The notes: generated by a model not told the origin, from the letters alone. A DNA stretch of 5,462 nucleotides from JAUXFK01 sp034189035 (GCA_034189035.1 JAXHVA010000193.1:1-5462), one strand, 5' to 3'; positions 1 to 4,071 are shown, numbered from the stretch's first letter. Numbers and translations are program-made.

Positions 1-90
1 TTCTGGCATGTGAAATTATCTCTTGTTAATACAGCTAGTTGCAGTTTTTTGTAAAACTTACCCTTTAGCCTTATTGGTTTTGTTTTGAAA
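1..90. other. Left-edge stretch with no supported gene
   Basis: No coding region can be supported here. On the minus strand an ATG at positions 9 to 7 has a weak purine-rich stretch upstream (AAGAGAT), so another leftward gene could begin right at the edge, but only three codons are inside the window. A six-base AT-only-looped inverted repeat (AGTTTT 43-48, AAAACT 53-58) is too weak and lacks a following T-run, so I do not call it a terminator. Confidence 0.5.
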
Positions 91-378
91 TTAGGTTTGA
101 TTTTTAGCCCTCTGTTTTTTTAACTGGTTATAAATTGTATGCCATGTTCTATAAGGGCTTGCAAATCTCCCTGTAGAATAATCTCGTGGGTTGTCAAAAT
201 ACGTATATGTGGCCTTAAATGGTCCTCTACACCCTATAAGTTGATGTATTGGATGCCTTGGGTGCATCTTGGGTACTTTATCCCTCCAATAACCTGGCAC
301 ATCTGAAATTTCCAAGTCGTCCAAATCAACTTGATACTTATATTTCATGTAGTCCCTTACTTTTTCTATTTCATCCAT
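91..378 (-). CDS. Small phage protein of unknown function (95 aa)
   Basis: Last complete gene of the leftward operon. The ATG is preceded by AGGGGG five bases upstream (minus strand, 389 to 384), which fixes the start, and the gap to the preceding gene is 29 bases. The protein begins with an acidic, probably helical stretch (residues 1-25). A central Pro/His-rich section follows, including W31 and the motif KMHPRHPIHQLIG (residues 37-49), then an aromatic segment (TYTYF, 57-61) and a basic C-terminus. There is no signal peptide, membrane segment or cysteine pair; the only Cys is C50. I do not recognise the family. Its position in an early phage operon and its mix of basic and aromatic residues are compatible with nucleic-acid binding, but that is inference only. 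The gene is real on the basis of start context and operon spacing; its function is unknown. Confidence 0.75.
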   Translation of the reverse strand: MDEIEKVRDYMKYKYQVDLDDLEISDVPGYWRDKVPKMHPRHPIHQLIGCRGPFKATYTYFDNPRDYSTGRFASPYRTWHTIYNQLKKQRAKNQT

Positions 379-407
379 TTCTACCCCCTAAAATGCTAAT
401 GCCAAAC

Positions 408-689
408 TCACCGACGATAAGTTGATTGGTTGCATGTTTTGGCGTGGAAATATTTTTCGCCACAATCTGGACAAGCCGGACGGATGTTTTCGTCAGGTGA
501 AGTGCCTTGTTGGGAAGCATCAGGTCGATCCTTTGGTTGGAGGGCTTTTTCGCAAATATCAAAACCATCACACGCTAATTTTTCGGCTTGGTTTAACATT
601 GCTTGCACCTCTTCCTTGAAAATGCCCTCACCTTGTAACGACGCAATTGCATCAAAAATATTTTTGCAACGCTCTATTGTTTCACGCAT
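408..689 (-). CDS. Small protein with C-terminal zinc-knuckle-like motif (93 aa)
   Basis: Fourth gene of the leftward operon. I chose the ATG at 689 because GAGGG lies just upstream and because this start gives a 19-base gap after the preceding gene. The same frame stays open upstream to an ATG at 875, which would give a 155-residue protein, but that region is better explained by the gene in the other frame. Residues 1-50 look like two amphipathic helices (MRETIERCKNIFDAIASLQG, then an Ala/Glu/Lys-rich stretch). Residues 51-70 form a Pro/Ser/Asp-rich linker. The C-terminus holds C73-x2-C76-x5-H82-x3-C86, close to the CCHC zinc-knuckle pattern but with spacing shifted by one residue. A small nucleic-acid- or protein-binding role is plausible. 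The family is not recognised. Confidence 0.65.
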   Translation of the reverse strand: MRETIERCKNIFDAIASLQGEGIFKEEVQAMLNQAEKLACDGFDICEKALQPKDRPDASQQGTSPDENIRPACPDCGEKYFHAKTCNQSTYRR

Positions 690-708
690 AGTCCCTCTAA
701 TATTAAAA

Positions 709-891
709 TCACTCGCTCTTTTCAGTCGAGCGAATTTCTTTGTTATAGTTTTTAGGTTCTGTGCACGGTATGCATGTACATCCAGTTTTGCCGCTACTGT
801 GTGTTGTATCATGCCACCACGCCCAACCTGTTTTAGACCATTGGCATCTATCTTTAAACCATCCGTTTTTACCATCTACACGCCTTTTCAT
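709..891 (-). CDS. Trp/Cys-rich small protein of unknown function (60 aa)
   Basis: Third gene of the leftward operon, starting seven bases after the 155-aa gene. Its Shine-Dalgarno AGGTGA (minus strand, 900 to 895) overlaps the TAG stop of that gene, which suggests translational coupling. The short protein is basic and contains five tryptophans (W11, W18, W23, W25, W26) and C16, C38, C40 and C43; the CTCIPC cluster could bind a metal. A competing reading is that the true gene starts at the ATG at 875 in another frame and runs through to 408. That start also has an upstream AAAAGG at seven bases spacing. I prefer the 891 start because of the coupled ribosome-binding site and the clustered Trp and Cys residues, which look selected. 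I cannot exclude a historical frameshift joining the two frames. Function unknown. Confidence 0.55.
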   Translation of the reverse strand: MKRRVDGKNGWFKDRCQWSKTGWAWWHDTTHSSGKTGCTCIPCTEPKNYNKEIRSTEKSE

Positions 892-898
892 AGCTCAC

Positions 899-1366
899 CT
901 ATAATGCCAATAACCACTTTGGATTTATTCCGACTTCAAAATCTAATCCGATATCAACAGCATAATGTGTATCATTGCCTGCCAGATATGTATAATCCTT
1001 TGTTATCTTACCTGTAAACCCATCAATGCTGTCTCCCATCCCATCAATCCAATAACCATGTTCTCTCATCCAAGCTGTAGCGCCATGCTTAATTATAACT
1101 CTATCTCCATATTTCATTTTTTTGGCTATCTGTTCTGGTGGTTGTCCATACGATTTGTATTTCCCATCTTCCCTTGGAGATAAATCAATTAAATCCTTAT
1201 GGATTCGCCTAAGCTTATAATGATCTTCATGGCCACGAATAATTACACATTCACTAATTTGGACACCATGCAAATGCATAAGCTGTGAGGCAGAGATGTA
1301 ATGCCTATCACCATCGAGCTTTGATGTTACATACCCAGGCCACACTATATATTTTTTTGTTTTCAT
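899..1366 (-). CDS. Two-part phage protein with C-terminal SH3-like region (155 aa)
   Basis: Second gene of the leftward operon, ten bases after the helix-turn-helix gene, with GGGG five bases before the ATG. It looks like two modules. Residues 3-70 (YIVWPGYVTSKLDGDRHYIS, HGVQISECVIIRG, a Pro-Arg-Glu-Asp-Gly turn) resemble small stand-alone phage proteins that begin with a conserved Tyr-x-x-x-Pro-Gly-Tyr and an Asp-Arg-His-Tyr motif. Residues 82-155 (YGDRVIIKHGA, HGYWIDGM, GKITKDYT, HYAVDIG, INPKWL) have the beta-rich, Gly/Asp-turn pattern of SH3-like barrel proteins also common among small phage ORFs. A Gln-Pro-Pro linker near residues 75-78 separates them. No catalytic motif, signal peptide or membrane segment is visible. 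The module resemblance is from memory of such families, not a search; no function is assigned. Confidence 0.75.
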   Translation of the reverse strand: MKTKKYIVWPGYVTSKLDGDRHYISASQLMHLHGVQISECVIIRGHEDHYKLRRIHKDLIDLSPREDGKYKSYGQPPEQIAKKMKYGDRVIIKHGATAWMREHGYWIDGMGDSIDGFTGKITKDYTYLAGNDTHYAVDIGLDFEVGINPKWLLAL

Positions 1367-1376
1367 TGCTGCCCCT

Positions 1377-1565
1377 TCATATTACCATATTGATCTTCAG
1401 TCTAATAATCTCAGCCAAAGACCAGCTTGCTTTCCGTGTTCCATCTCGTAGCATTTCCACATACCTAGTAGATATGTGCAATTCATTCGCCACGGTTTCA
1501 ACCGATCCATGCCTTAACTTAAGTAGTTGTTTTAAATTGGTTTTTACGCTCTTCGATTCTTTCAT
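1377..1565 (-). CDS. Cro/CI-type helix-turn-helix regulator (62 aa)
   Basis: First gene of the leftward operon, read from the promoter at 1592-1620 with a leader of only about 20 bases. The Shine-Dalgarno GGAGGA lies four bases before the ATG. The protein is essentially one DNA-binding domain: helix 1 (residues 8-18), then a helix-turn-helix at about residues 22-42 (VETVANELHISTRYVEMLRD), with the pattern Val-Ala-x-x-Leu-x-Ile-Ser-x-x-Tyr-Val typical of the lambda-repressor-like fold. Helices at 47-60 (SWSLAEIIRLKIN) follow. There is no dimerisation or LexA/S24-type peptidase domain. By position it should bind the divergent promoter region and set early transcription, either as autorepressor or as a Cro-like switch protein. 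Which of these cannot be told from sequence. No CI-size partner lies in the window. Confidence 0.82.
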   Translation of the reverse strand: MKESKSVKTNLKQLLKLRHGSVETVANELHISTRYVEMLRDGTRKASWSLAEIIRLKINMVI

Positions 1566-1591
1566 GTGTCCTCCAGTTTTGAGTTTTGAGC

Positions 1592-1620
1592 AGAATACCC
1601 GAAAATTGTTCCAATGTCAA
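1592..1620 (-). promoter_or_regulatory. Leftward early promoter (sigma70-type)
   Basis: On the minus strand TTGACA (1620-1615) and TATTCT (1597-1592) are separated by exactly 17 bases. The predicted transcript starts near 1585 and reaches the regulator ATG at 1565. The spacer contains a small inverted repeat, ATTG-TTC-CAAT (1605-1615), which could be an operator half-site pair. The -35 is a perfect consensus match, so this should be a strong promoter unless repressed. Confidence 0.85.
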
Positions 1621-1666
1621 CCAAAAAAATAATGTAGCAAAAATAATTTTAAATTGAAAAAAGTTC
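1621..1666. promoter_or_regulatory. AT-rich spacer between divergent -35 boxes
   Basis: These 46 bases between the two -35 hexamers are almost entirely A and T, with several A-tracts (for example 1622-1629 and 1657-1662). AT-rich DNA directly upstream of a -35 box is known to act as an UP element for the alpha subunit of RNA polymerase, and here one stretch serves both promoters. It could also hold regulator sites, but I see no convincing repeated palindrome within it. Confidence 0.5.
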
Positions 1667-1695
1667 TTGACATCCATATCCATCTAGACTATATT
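1667..1695 (+). promoter_or_regulatory. Rightward early promoter (sigma70-type)
   Basis: TTGACA (1667-1672) and TATATT (1690-1695) are separated by exactly 17 bases, a near-perfect sigma70 promoter. Transcription should start at about 1702, leaving an untranslated leader of about 237 bases before the first full gene at 1939. The hexamer AGACTA occurs at 1686-1691, overlapping the -10 box, and again at 1704-1709 at the start site, and could mark regulator binding. No other promoter of comparable quality was found downstream, so this probably drives the whole rightward gene series. Confidence 0.87.
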
Positions 1696-1751
1696 GCCAC
1701 CTAAGACTAGAGGCGAATAACATTAACCCTTCAACGCCGGAGGACGTGTGT

Positions 1752-1775
1752 ATGGTTGACAGACAACTGATTTAA
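1752..1775 (+). CDS. Possible 7-codon leader ORF (MVDRQLI)
   Basis: A strong Shine-Dalgarno GGAGG (1739-1743) sits eight bases before an ATG that opens a seven-codon frame ending in TAA at 1773-1775. An in-frame GTG at 1746 is a less likely alternative start. The ORF is the first ribosome-binding site on the rightward transcript. It lies just upstream of two hairpins, and part of it (1760-1766) can pair with 1782-1789, which overlaps the 5' arm of the first hairpin. That layout is what a leader-peptide control element looks like. No repeated codon points to an amino-acid signal. It could also be a chance ATG after a vestigial ribosome-binding site. Confidence 0.35.
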   Translation: MVDRQLI

Positions 1776-1786
1776 TCTCGATTGTT

Positions 1787-1817
1787 CTGCCCCGTTCGCA
1801 CTCTGACGGCGGGGCGG
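1787..1817 (+). ncRNA. Leader hairpin 1 (8-bp GC-rich stem)
   Basis: CTGCCCCG (1787-1794) pairs with CGGGGCGG (1810-1817), including one G-U pair, around a 15-base loop. Its 3' arm ends exactly one base before the second stem begins, so the two stems could stack end to end. The 5' arm can alternatively pair with GGGGCA (1864-1869) inside the loop of the second stem, or, in its first bases, with 1760-1763. No U-run follows, so it is not an intrinsic terminator. Confidence 0.6.
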
Positions 1818-1893
1818 TTATGCCCTCACCGACTGGCACAGACCACTGAAACACAAACGAGCAGGGGCAACGTGAGAGTCGGTGAGGGCATGA
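1818..1893 (+). ncRNA. Leader hairpin 2 (15-bp perfect inverted repeat)
   Basis: ATGCCCTCACCGACT (1820-1834) and AGTCGGTGAGGGCAT (1877-1891) are perfect reverse complements. One wobble and one A-U pair extend the stem to 1818/1893. The enclosed 42 bases (1835-1876) have little internal structure. A perfect 15-bp stem at about 120 bases after the transcription start is far beyond chance. The 3' arm contains GGTGAGGGC followed by ATG, so the stem hides a ribosome-binding site and start codon. The 5' arm bases CCTCAC (1825-1830) can also pair with GTGAGG at 1928-1933, the ribosome-binding site of the next gene. No U-run follows on either strand, which argues against a terminator. A palindromic protein-binding site in DNA is the main alternative. 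Confidence 0.75.
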
Positions 1894-1931
1894 AAATGAA
1901 AAGCACAACAGGAAAATACAGCCGTACGTGA
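1890..1931 (+). CDS. Possible 13-codon ORF coupled to the next gene
   Basis: The ATG at 1890 is preceded by GGTGAGG (1881-1887) and opens a 13-codon frame encoding MKMKSTTGKYSRT, very basic, ending in TGA at 1929-1931. The stop lies inside the GTGAGG ribosome-binding site (1928-1933) of the gene at 1939, the usual arrangement for translational coupling. Its start codon and ribosome-binding site are buried in the 3' arm of the 15-bp leader stem. If the stem forms, this ORF and possibly the coupled gene would be silenced. An internal ATG at 1896 is an alternative start. It may be a regulatory ORF rather than a functional peptide. Confidence 0.4.
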   Translation: MKMKSTTGKYSRT

Positions 1932-1938
1932 GGTTACT

Positions 1939-2166
1939 ATGAAAAAATGCAATGATTGTAAATTCGCAGAGTGGAATAGAACAAAAACAGGACGCCTTCA
2001 TCCGTCTGGAGATGGTCAGTGTAAGTACCCATATAAGGTTCCTCAGCTTCCTGGAGCATTTTACTGGATTGGTAGATTCGGCCCCAAACCGTACGGAGGA
2101 TTTATCAATAGGCGTAAAGAATTAAAAGAGCATTGTGCATATTATATGGCACATACCCATATGTAA
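1939..2166 (+). CDS. Small four-cysteine phage protein, probable zinc binder (75 aa)
   Basis: First full gene of the rightward transcript, with GTGAGG five bases before the ATG. Four cysteines are placed as C4-x2-C7-x20-C28-x37-C66, consistent with a single structural zinc site joining both ends of the protein. Other recognisable elements are NRTKTGRLHPSGDGQC (13-28), a Tyr-Trp-x-Gly-Arg stretch (42-46), PYGGFINRR (51-59) and ELKEHCAYY (61-69). This arrangement matches a type of small protein common in early regions of proteobacterial phages, whose function is not known to me. The basic residues suggest nucleic-acid or protein binding. Expression probably depends on the structured leader and on coupling with the 13-codon ORF just upstream. 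Confidence 0.88.
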   Translation: MKKCNDCKFAEWNRTKTGRLHPSGDGQCKYPYKVPQLPGAFYWIGRFGPKPYGGFINRRKELKEHCAYYMAHTHM

Positions 2167-2178
2167 AGTTCACGGTTA

Positions 2179-2195
2179 ACCTTATATTATAAGGT
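2179..2195. repeat. 17-bp palindrome over a ribosome-binding site
   Basis: ACCTTATA (2179-2186), one central T, and TATAAGGT (2188-2195) form a perfect palindrome. A second small palindrome, GGTTAACC (2174-2181), overlaps its left end. As RNA it would fold into a 6-bp stem (ACCTTA/TAAGGT) with a five-base loop, covering the AAGGT part of the ribosome-binding region of the gene at 2211. As DNA it has the size and symmetry of an operator. No promoter hexamers at proper spacing surround it on either strand. Confidence 0.6.
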
Positions 2196-2210
2196 GGGGG
2201 TGTTGGTAAA

Positions 2211-2651
2211 ATGGGAACAAATTTTTATTTTATGATTGACGGCAAAGAGTATAGGCATATAGGCAAACGTTCTGCCGCTGGCCCTTTCTGTTGGGATTGC
2301 GGATTATCTCTTAGCTCTGGTGGGCATGATTGCATACACCAATCAAGAACTAGGTTTTTAAAAGAATGTGCCGTGTGTGGGCGCACACCAATAGAAGAAA
2401 GCGTCGGGGCCTCAGCATCCGGACGAGAATTAGGATTTAATCAGAGTATCCCTAAACCAAAGTCTGGGGTTGCTTCTTGCTCATCTTTTAGGTGGGCAAT
2501 CTCCCCAGGTGGGTTTGTTGATATCAAAAAATCCAAAAATGTCATTATTGAAGATGAATATGGTGAAAAATATTCACAGAAAGAATTTTCGGAGGTTTTA
2601 TCTGAGTGCCCTGTAAAATTCTTTGATAGTATTGGGGATGAGTTTTCTTAA
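2211..2651 (+). CDS. MGTN-type phage protein with zinc-ribbon cysteines (146 aa)
   Basis: Second gene of the rightward series. The start is set by AAGGTGGGGG (2191-2200) upstream and by the N-terminus MGTNFYF, which resembles a group of phage proteins beginning MGTNYY and carrying a His-Ile-Gly-Lys-x-Ser motif (here HIGKRSAAG, 16-24). Two cysteine pairs (C27-x2-C30 and C53-x2-C56), with H39 and C41 between them, form a likely zinc ribbon. A second half contains a Cys-Ser-Ser-Phe-Arg-Trp motif (90-95) and an acidic C-terminus with a charged helix (EYGEKYSQKEFSEVL). In this family the CxxC elements and the Gly-Lys-Ser segment recur, but no biochemical role is known to me. The ribosome-binding site is partly covered by the 17-bp palindrome, so translation may be controlled. 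Confidence 0.85.
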   Translation: MGTNFYFMIDGKEYRHIGKRSAAGPFCWDCGLSLSSGGHDCIHQSRTRFLKECAVCGRTPIEESVGASASGRELGFNQSIPKPKSGVASCSSFRWAISPGGFVDIKKSKNVIIEDEYGEKYSQKEFSEVLSECPVKFFDSIGDEFS

Positions 2652-2713
2652 ATTTTAACTTAAATGAGAATAAAATGTGGCTTGATCAAATGGATTTATG
2701 TAGAGGAGAAATC

Positions 2714-3031
2714 ATGCGAAAAGACGGCAAAAGAGCAAAAACAACAGAAGACGCATGGAATATACAGGAAACATATAACAATCTTCCGCATGGTTGGATA
2801 CAGTGGAAAGGGACCAATGTTTGCATGGACGTCTATTGTAAATGTGGAGGCCAGTTCCATATCGATGCAGATTTTGTATACCATGTTAAATGCCCTCACT
2901 GTGGGGCCGTATATATGTGTAATGGACACATTGAAATTATTGAGCTTGAGGTAGAGCCAGATAGTTGTGTTGTTACAGATGAGGATGAGAATGGATACGA
3001 AGCCATTTTAAAGCGTATGAAAATTATATAA
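2714..3031 (+). CDS. Zinc-ribbon small phage protein (105 aa)
   Basis: AGAGGAG five bases before the ATG at 2714 decides this start; an in-frame ATG at 2675 has no ribosome-binding site and would add 13 residues. After a basic N-terminus comes the stretch AWNIQETYNNLPHGWIQWKG (14-33), then a two-knuckle zinc ribbon: C42-x-C44 and C60-x2-C63, with extra C37 and C69. The Cys-Pro-His-Cys-Gly-Ala-Val-Tyr knuckle is typical. The tail (75-105) is acidic and ends in a short basic helix. The core, with its Leu-Pro-His-Gly-Trp-Ile-Gln-Trp-Lys-Gly motif, is one I associate with small early phage proteins of unknown role. The gene ends 12 bases before the annealing-protein gene, so the two are probably co-translated. 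Confidence 0.87.
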   Translation: MRKDGKRAKTTEDAWNIQETYNNLPHGWIQWKGTNVCMDVYCKCGGQFHIDADFVYHVKCPHCGAVYMCNGHIEIIELEVEPDSCVVTDEDENGYEAILKRMKII

Positions 3032-3043
3032 GAGGAGGAGTAA

Positions 3044-3715
3044 ATGGAAAATAAAGAACCTTATGAAAAAACAGATCTATGGAACAAAGTCAAAAGGCCA
3101 CCTGCCTCAGTGTTAAAAAAAATTGAAGGTGGACGCCTAAATAACTTTACAGATATTTCTCCACAATGGAGGTTGCAAGTTTTAACAGAACAATTCGGCC
3201 CCTGTGGAATTGGGTGGAAATACACAATGGATGACTTTTGGGCCGTTCCAGTTCCAACAGATCAAATGATAGCATTTGCCAAGGTGACATTATATATCAA
3301 AAATGATGGAATGGAAACATGGTCTGACGGCATTCCAGGAGTAGGTGGATCTATGTTGGTTGCTCAGGAAAAAAAAGGCTTGTATGCGTCGGATGAGGCA
3401 TACAAAATGGCTGTCACGGATGCGTTATCTGTATCATGCAAAGCCTTGGGTATAGGTGCTGATATCTATTTGGGGCTATGGGATGGTTCCAAATACAAAA
3501 CAACCCAGGCAGAATTTGTCACAAAAGAGCAGGCAAAAGAGCTGGAAACGCTTGTCAATAAAACCAAAGCAGGGTTGACAAAATACTTGAAACGCATAGG
3601 GCTGAAGTCTTTATCAGAAATTCCGGCTGACCAGTTCGACCGAGCAAAGGCAGCACTTGAAAAGAGGGTAGAGGACGAAAGAGAACCAGGATGTGATGAT
3701 GACAAAGAGGAGTAA
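3044..3715 (+). CDS. Rad52-like phage single-strand annealing protein (223 aa)
   Basis: Probable recombination protein that anneals complementary single DNA strands, used in phage genome repair, circularisation or concatemer formation. The start has AGGAGG five bases upstream. Residues 12-150 form the core. The N-terminal LWNKVKRPPASVLKKIEGGR (12-31) is followed by PQWRLQVLTEQFGPCGIGWKY (about 40-60), a beta-hairpin sheet (75-98), and the helix DEAYKMAVTDALSVSCKALG (117-136) with GADIYLGLWDG. This last helix carries the Ala-Val-Thr-Asp-Ala-Leu pattern seen in Rad52/Rad22 and phage Sak-type proteins. A C-terminal helical module (158-208, with TKEQAKELETLVNK) and an acidic tail (DDDKEE) follow. 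Which Rad52-like subgroup it belongs to (I think of Sak3) needs a profile search. No partner exonuclease or SSB is in the window. Confidence 0.8.
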   Translation: MENKEPYEKTDLWNKVKRPPASVLKKIEGGRLNNFTDISPQWRLQVLTEQFGPCGIGWKYTMDDFWAVPVPTDQMIAFAKVTLYIKNDGMETWSDGIPGVGGSMLVAQEKKGLYASDEAYKMAVTDALSVSCKALGIGADIYLGLWDGSKYKTTQAEFVTKEQAKELETLVNKTKAGLTKYLKRIGLKSLSEIPADQFDRAKAALEKRVEDEREPGCDDDKEE

Positions 3716-3777
3716 GCCACAGTTAAACCACGTATTGGGTTAATTGTTTGTTAGTGATCAATCGGCAAGGAGGAAGC
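3716..3777 (+). promoter_or_regulatory. Junction hairpin before the exported-protein gene
   Basis: This 62-base gap holds an imperfect inverted repeat: TTAAACC (3723-3729) can pair with GGGTTAA (3737-3743) with one A-G mismatch, around a seven-base loop. There is no U-run, so it is unlikely to terminate transcription. A very strong ribosome-binding site AAGGAGG (3767-3773) follows, four bases before the ATG at 3778. No promoter hexamers were found. Confidence 0.35.
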
Positions 3778-4071
3778 ATGAAAAAGATCATATTAATTGT
3801 TTTGCTCACACCATGCTGGGCTTTTGCCAATTATTTTTATAATGGCACAACTATAAAAAGTGTAACTCTGCAAGATAACGGAACGCTTGAAGTTGTTGAG
3901 GTGACACCATCGCCCTTCATGTATCCTGAAGGTGGTTCTCCACCAGGGGATGCAATTAAATATATTTATGCTGCCAAAGATGGTAAAATTTTCTTAAAAG
4001 AAAAAATCAAAGGATCATATTACCCAGAATCGTTTGAAACTAAACCAGAATCAATAGAATTTGATCACTAA
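3778..4071 (+). CDS. Small exported protein with signal peptide (97 aa)
   Basis: AAGGAGG four bases before the ATG at 3778 fixes the start; the in-frame codon at 3748 lacks one. The N-terminus is a classic Sec signal peptide: two lysines, a hydrophobic core (IILIVLLTPCW, 4-14), and a likely signal peptidase I site after Ala-Phe-Ala at residue 17, leaving about 80 residues. The Cys at 13 is preceded by Thr-Pro and does not fit a lipobox, so a lipoprotein is less likely. The mature part looks beta-rich (VTLQDNGTLEVVEVT, 35-49), then has a Pro/Gly loop (50-66) and alternating Lys/aromatic residues. There is no further membrane segment. It probably acts in the periplasm or outside the cell. Among intracellular early genes this stands out; a lysogenic-conversion or superinfection-exclusion role is possible but not shown. 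Confidence 0.82.
   Translation: MKKIILIVLLTPCWAFANYFYNGTTIKSVTLQDNGTLEVVEVTPSPFMYPEGGSPPGDAIKYIYAAKDGKIFLKEKIKGSYYPESFETKPESIEFDH

Larger units (their letters stand above)
1566..1938. other. Control region without a conventional gene
   Basis: This 373-base stretch separates the two divergent operons. It holds the leftward regulator leader (1566-1591), the leftward promoter (1592-1620), the AT-rich spacer (1621-1666), the rightward promoter (1667-1695), a leader ORF (1752-1775), two adjacent hairpins (1787-1817 and 1818-1893) and a 13-codon ORF (1890-1931). Composition changes sharply inside it: the promoter half is very AT-rich, while 1787-1890 is clearly GC-rich compared with its flanks, as expected for a selected RNA structure. 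Confidence 0.75.

Noticed and set aside
430..1017. A 195-codon open frame on the plus strand
   Set aside because: It lies opposite several short minus-strand genes that have good ribosome-binding sites and tight spacing; it has no ribosome-binding site and its translation is Cys/Ser/Phe-rich without recognisable motifs.
1285..1632. A 115-codon open frame on the plus strand
   Set aside because: It is antisense to the HTH gene and crosses the leftward promoter; the HTH gene has a clear domain, ribosome-binding site and promoter.
1756..1784. A second rightward promoter starting at TTGACA 1756-1761
   Set aside because: No acceptable -10 hexamer occurs 16-18 bases downstream; the hexamer falls within the short leader ORF.
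1787..1893. Leader hairpins as rho-independent terminators
   Set aside because: Neither stem is followed by a run of T on either strand.
1723..2001. A 92-codon open frame on the minus strand through the leader
   Set aside because: It runs through the paired leader stems and into the 75-aa gene, has no matching ribosome-binding site, and its product looks like antisense composition.
2186..2214. A leftward promoter using TATAAT (minus strand 2191-2186)
   Set aside because: No -35-like hexamer exists at suitable spacing; the TATAAT is part of the palindrome.
3778..3816. Lipoprotein signal at C13 of the exported protein
   Set aside because: Thr-Pro before the cysteine does not fit a lipobox; the Ala-Phe-Ala site after residue 17 is a better cleavage signal.
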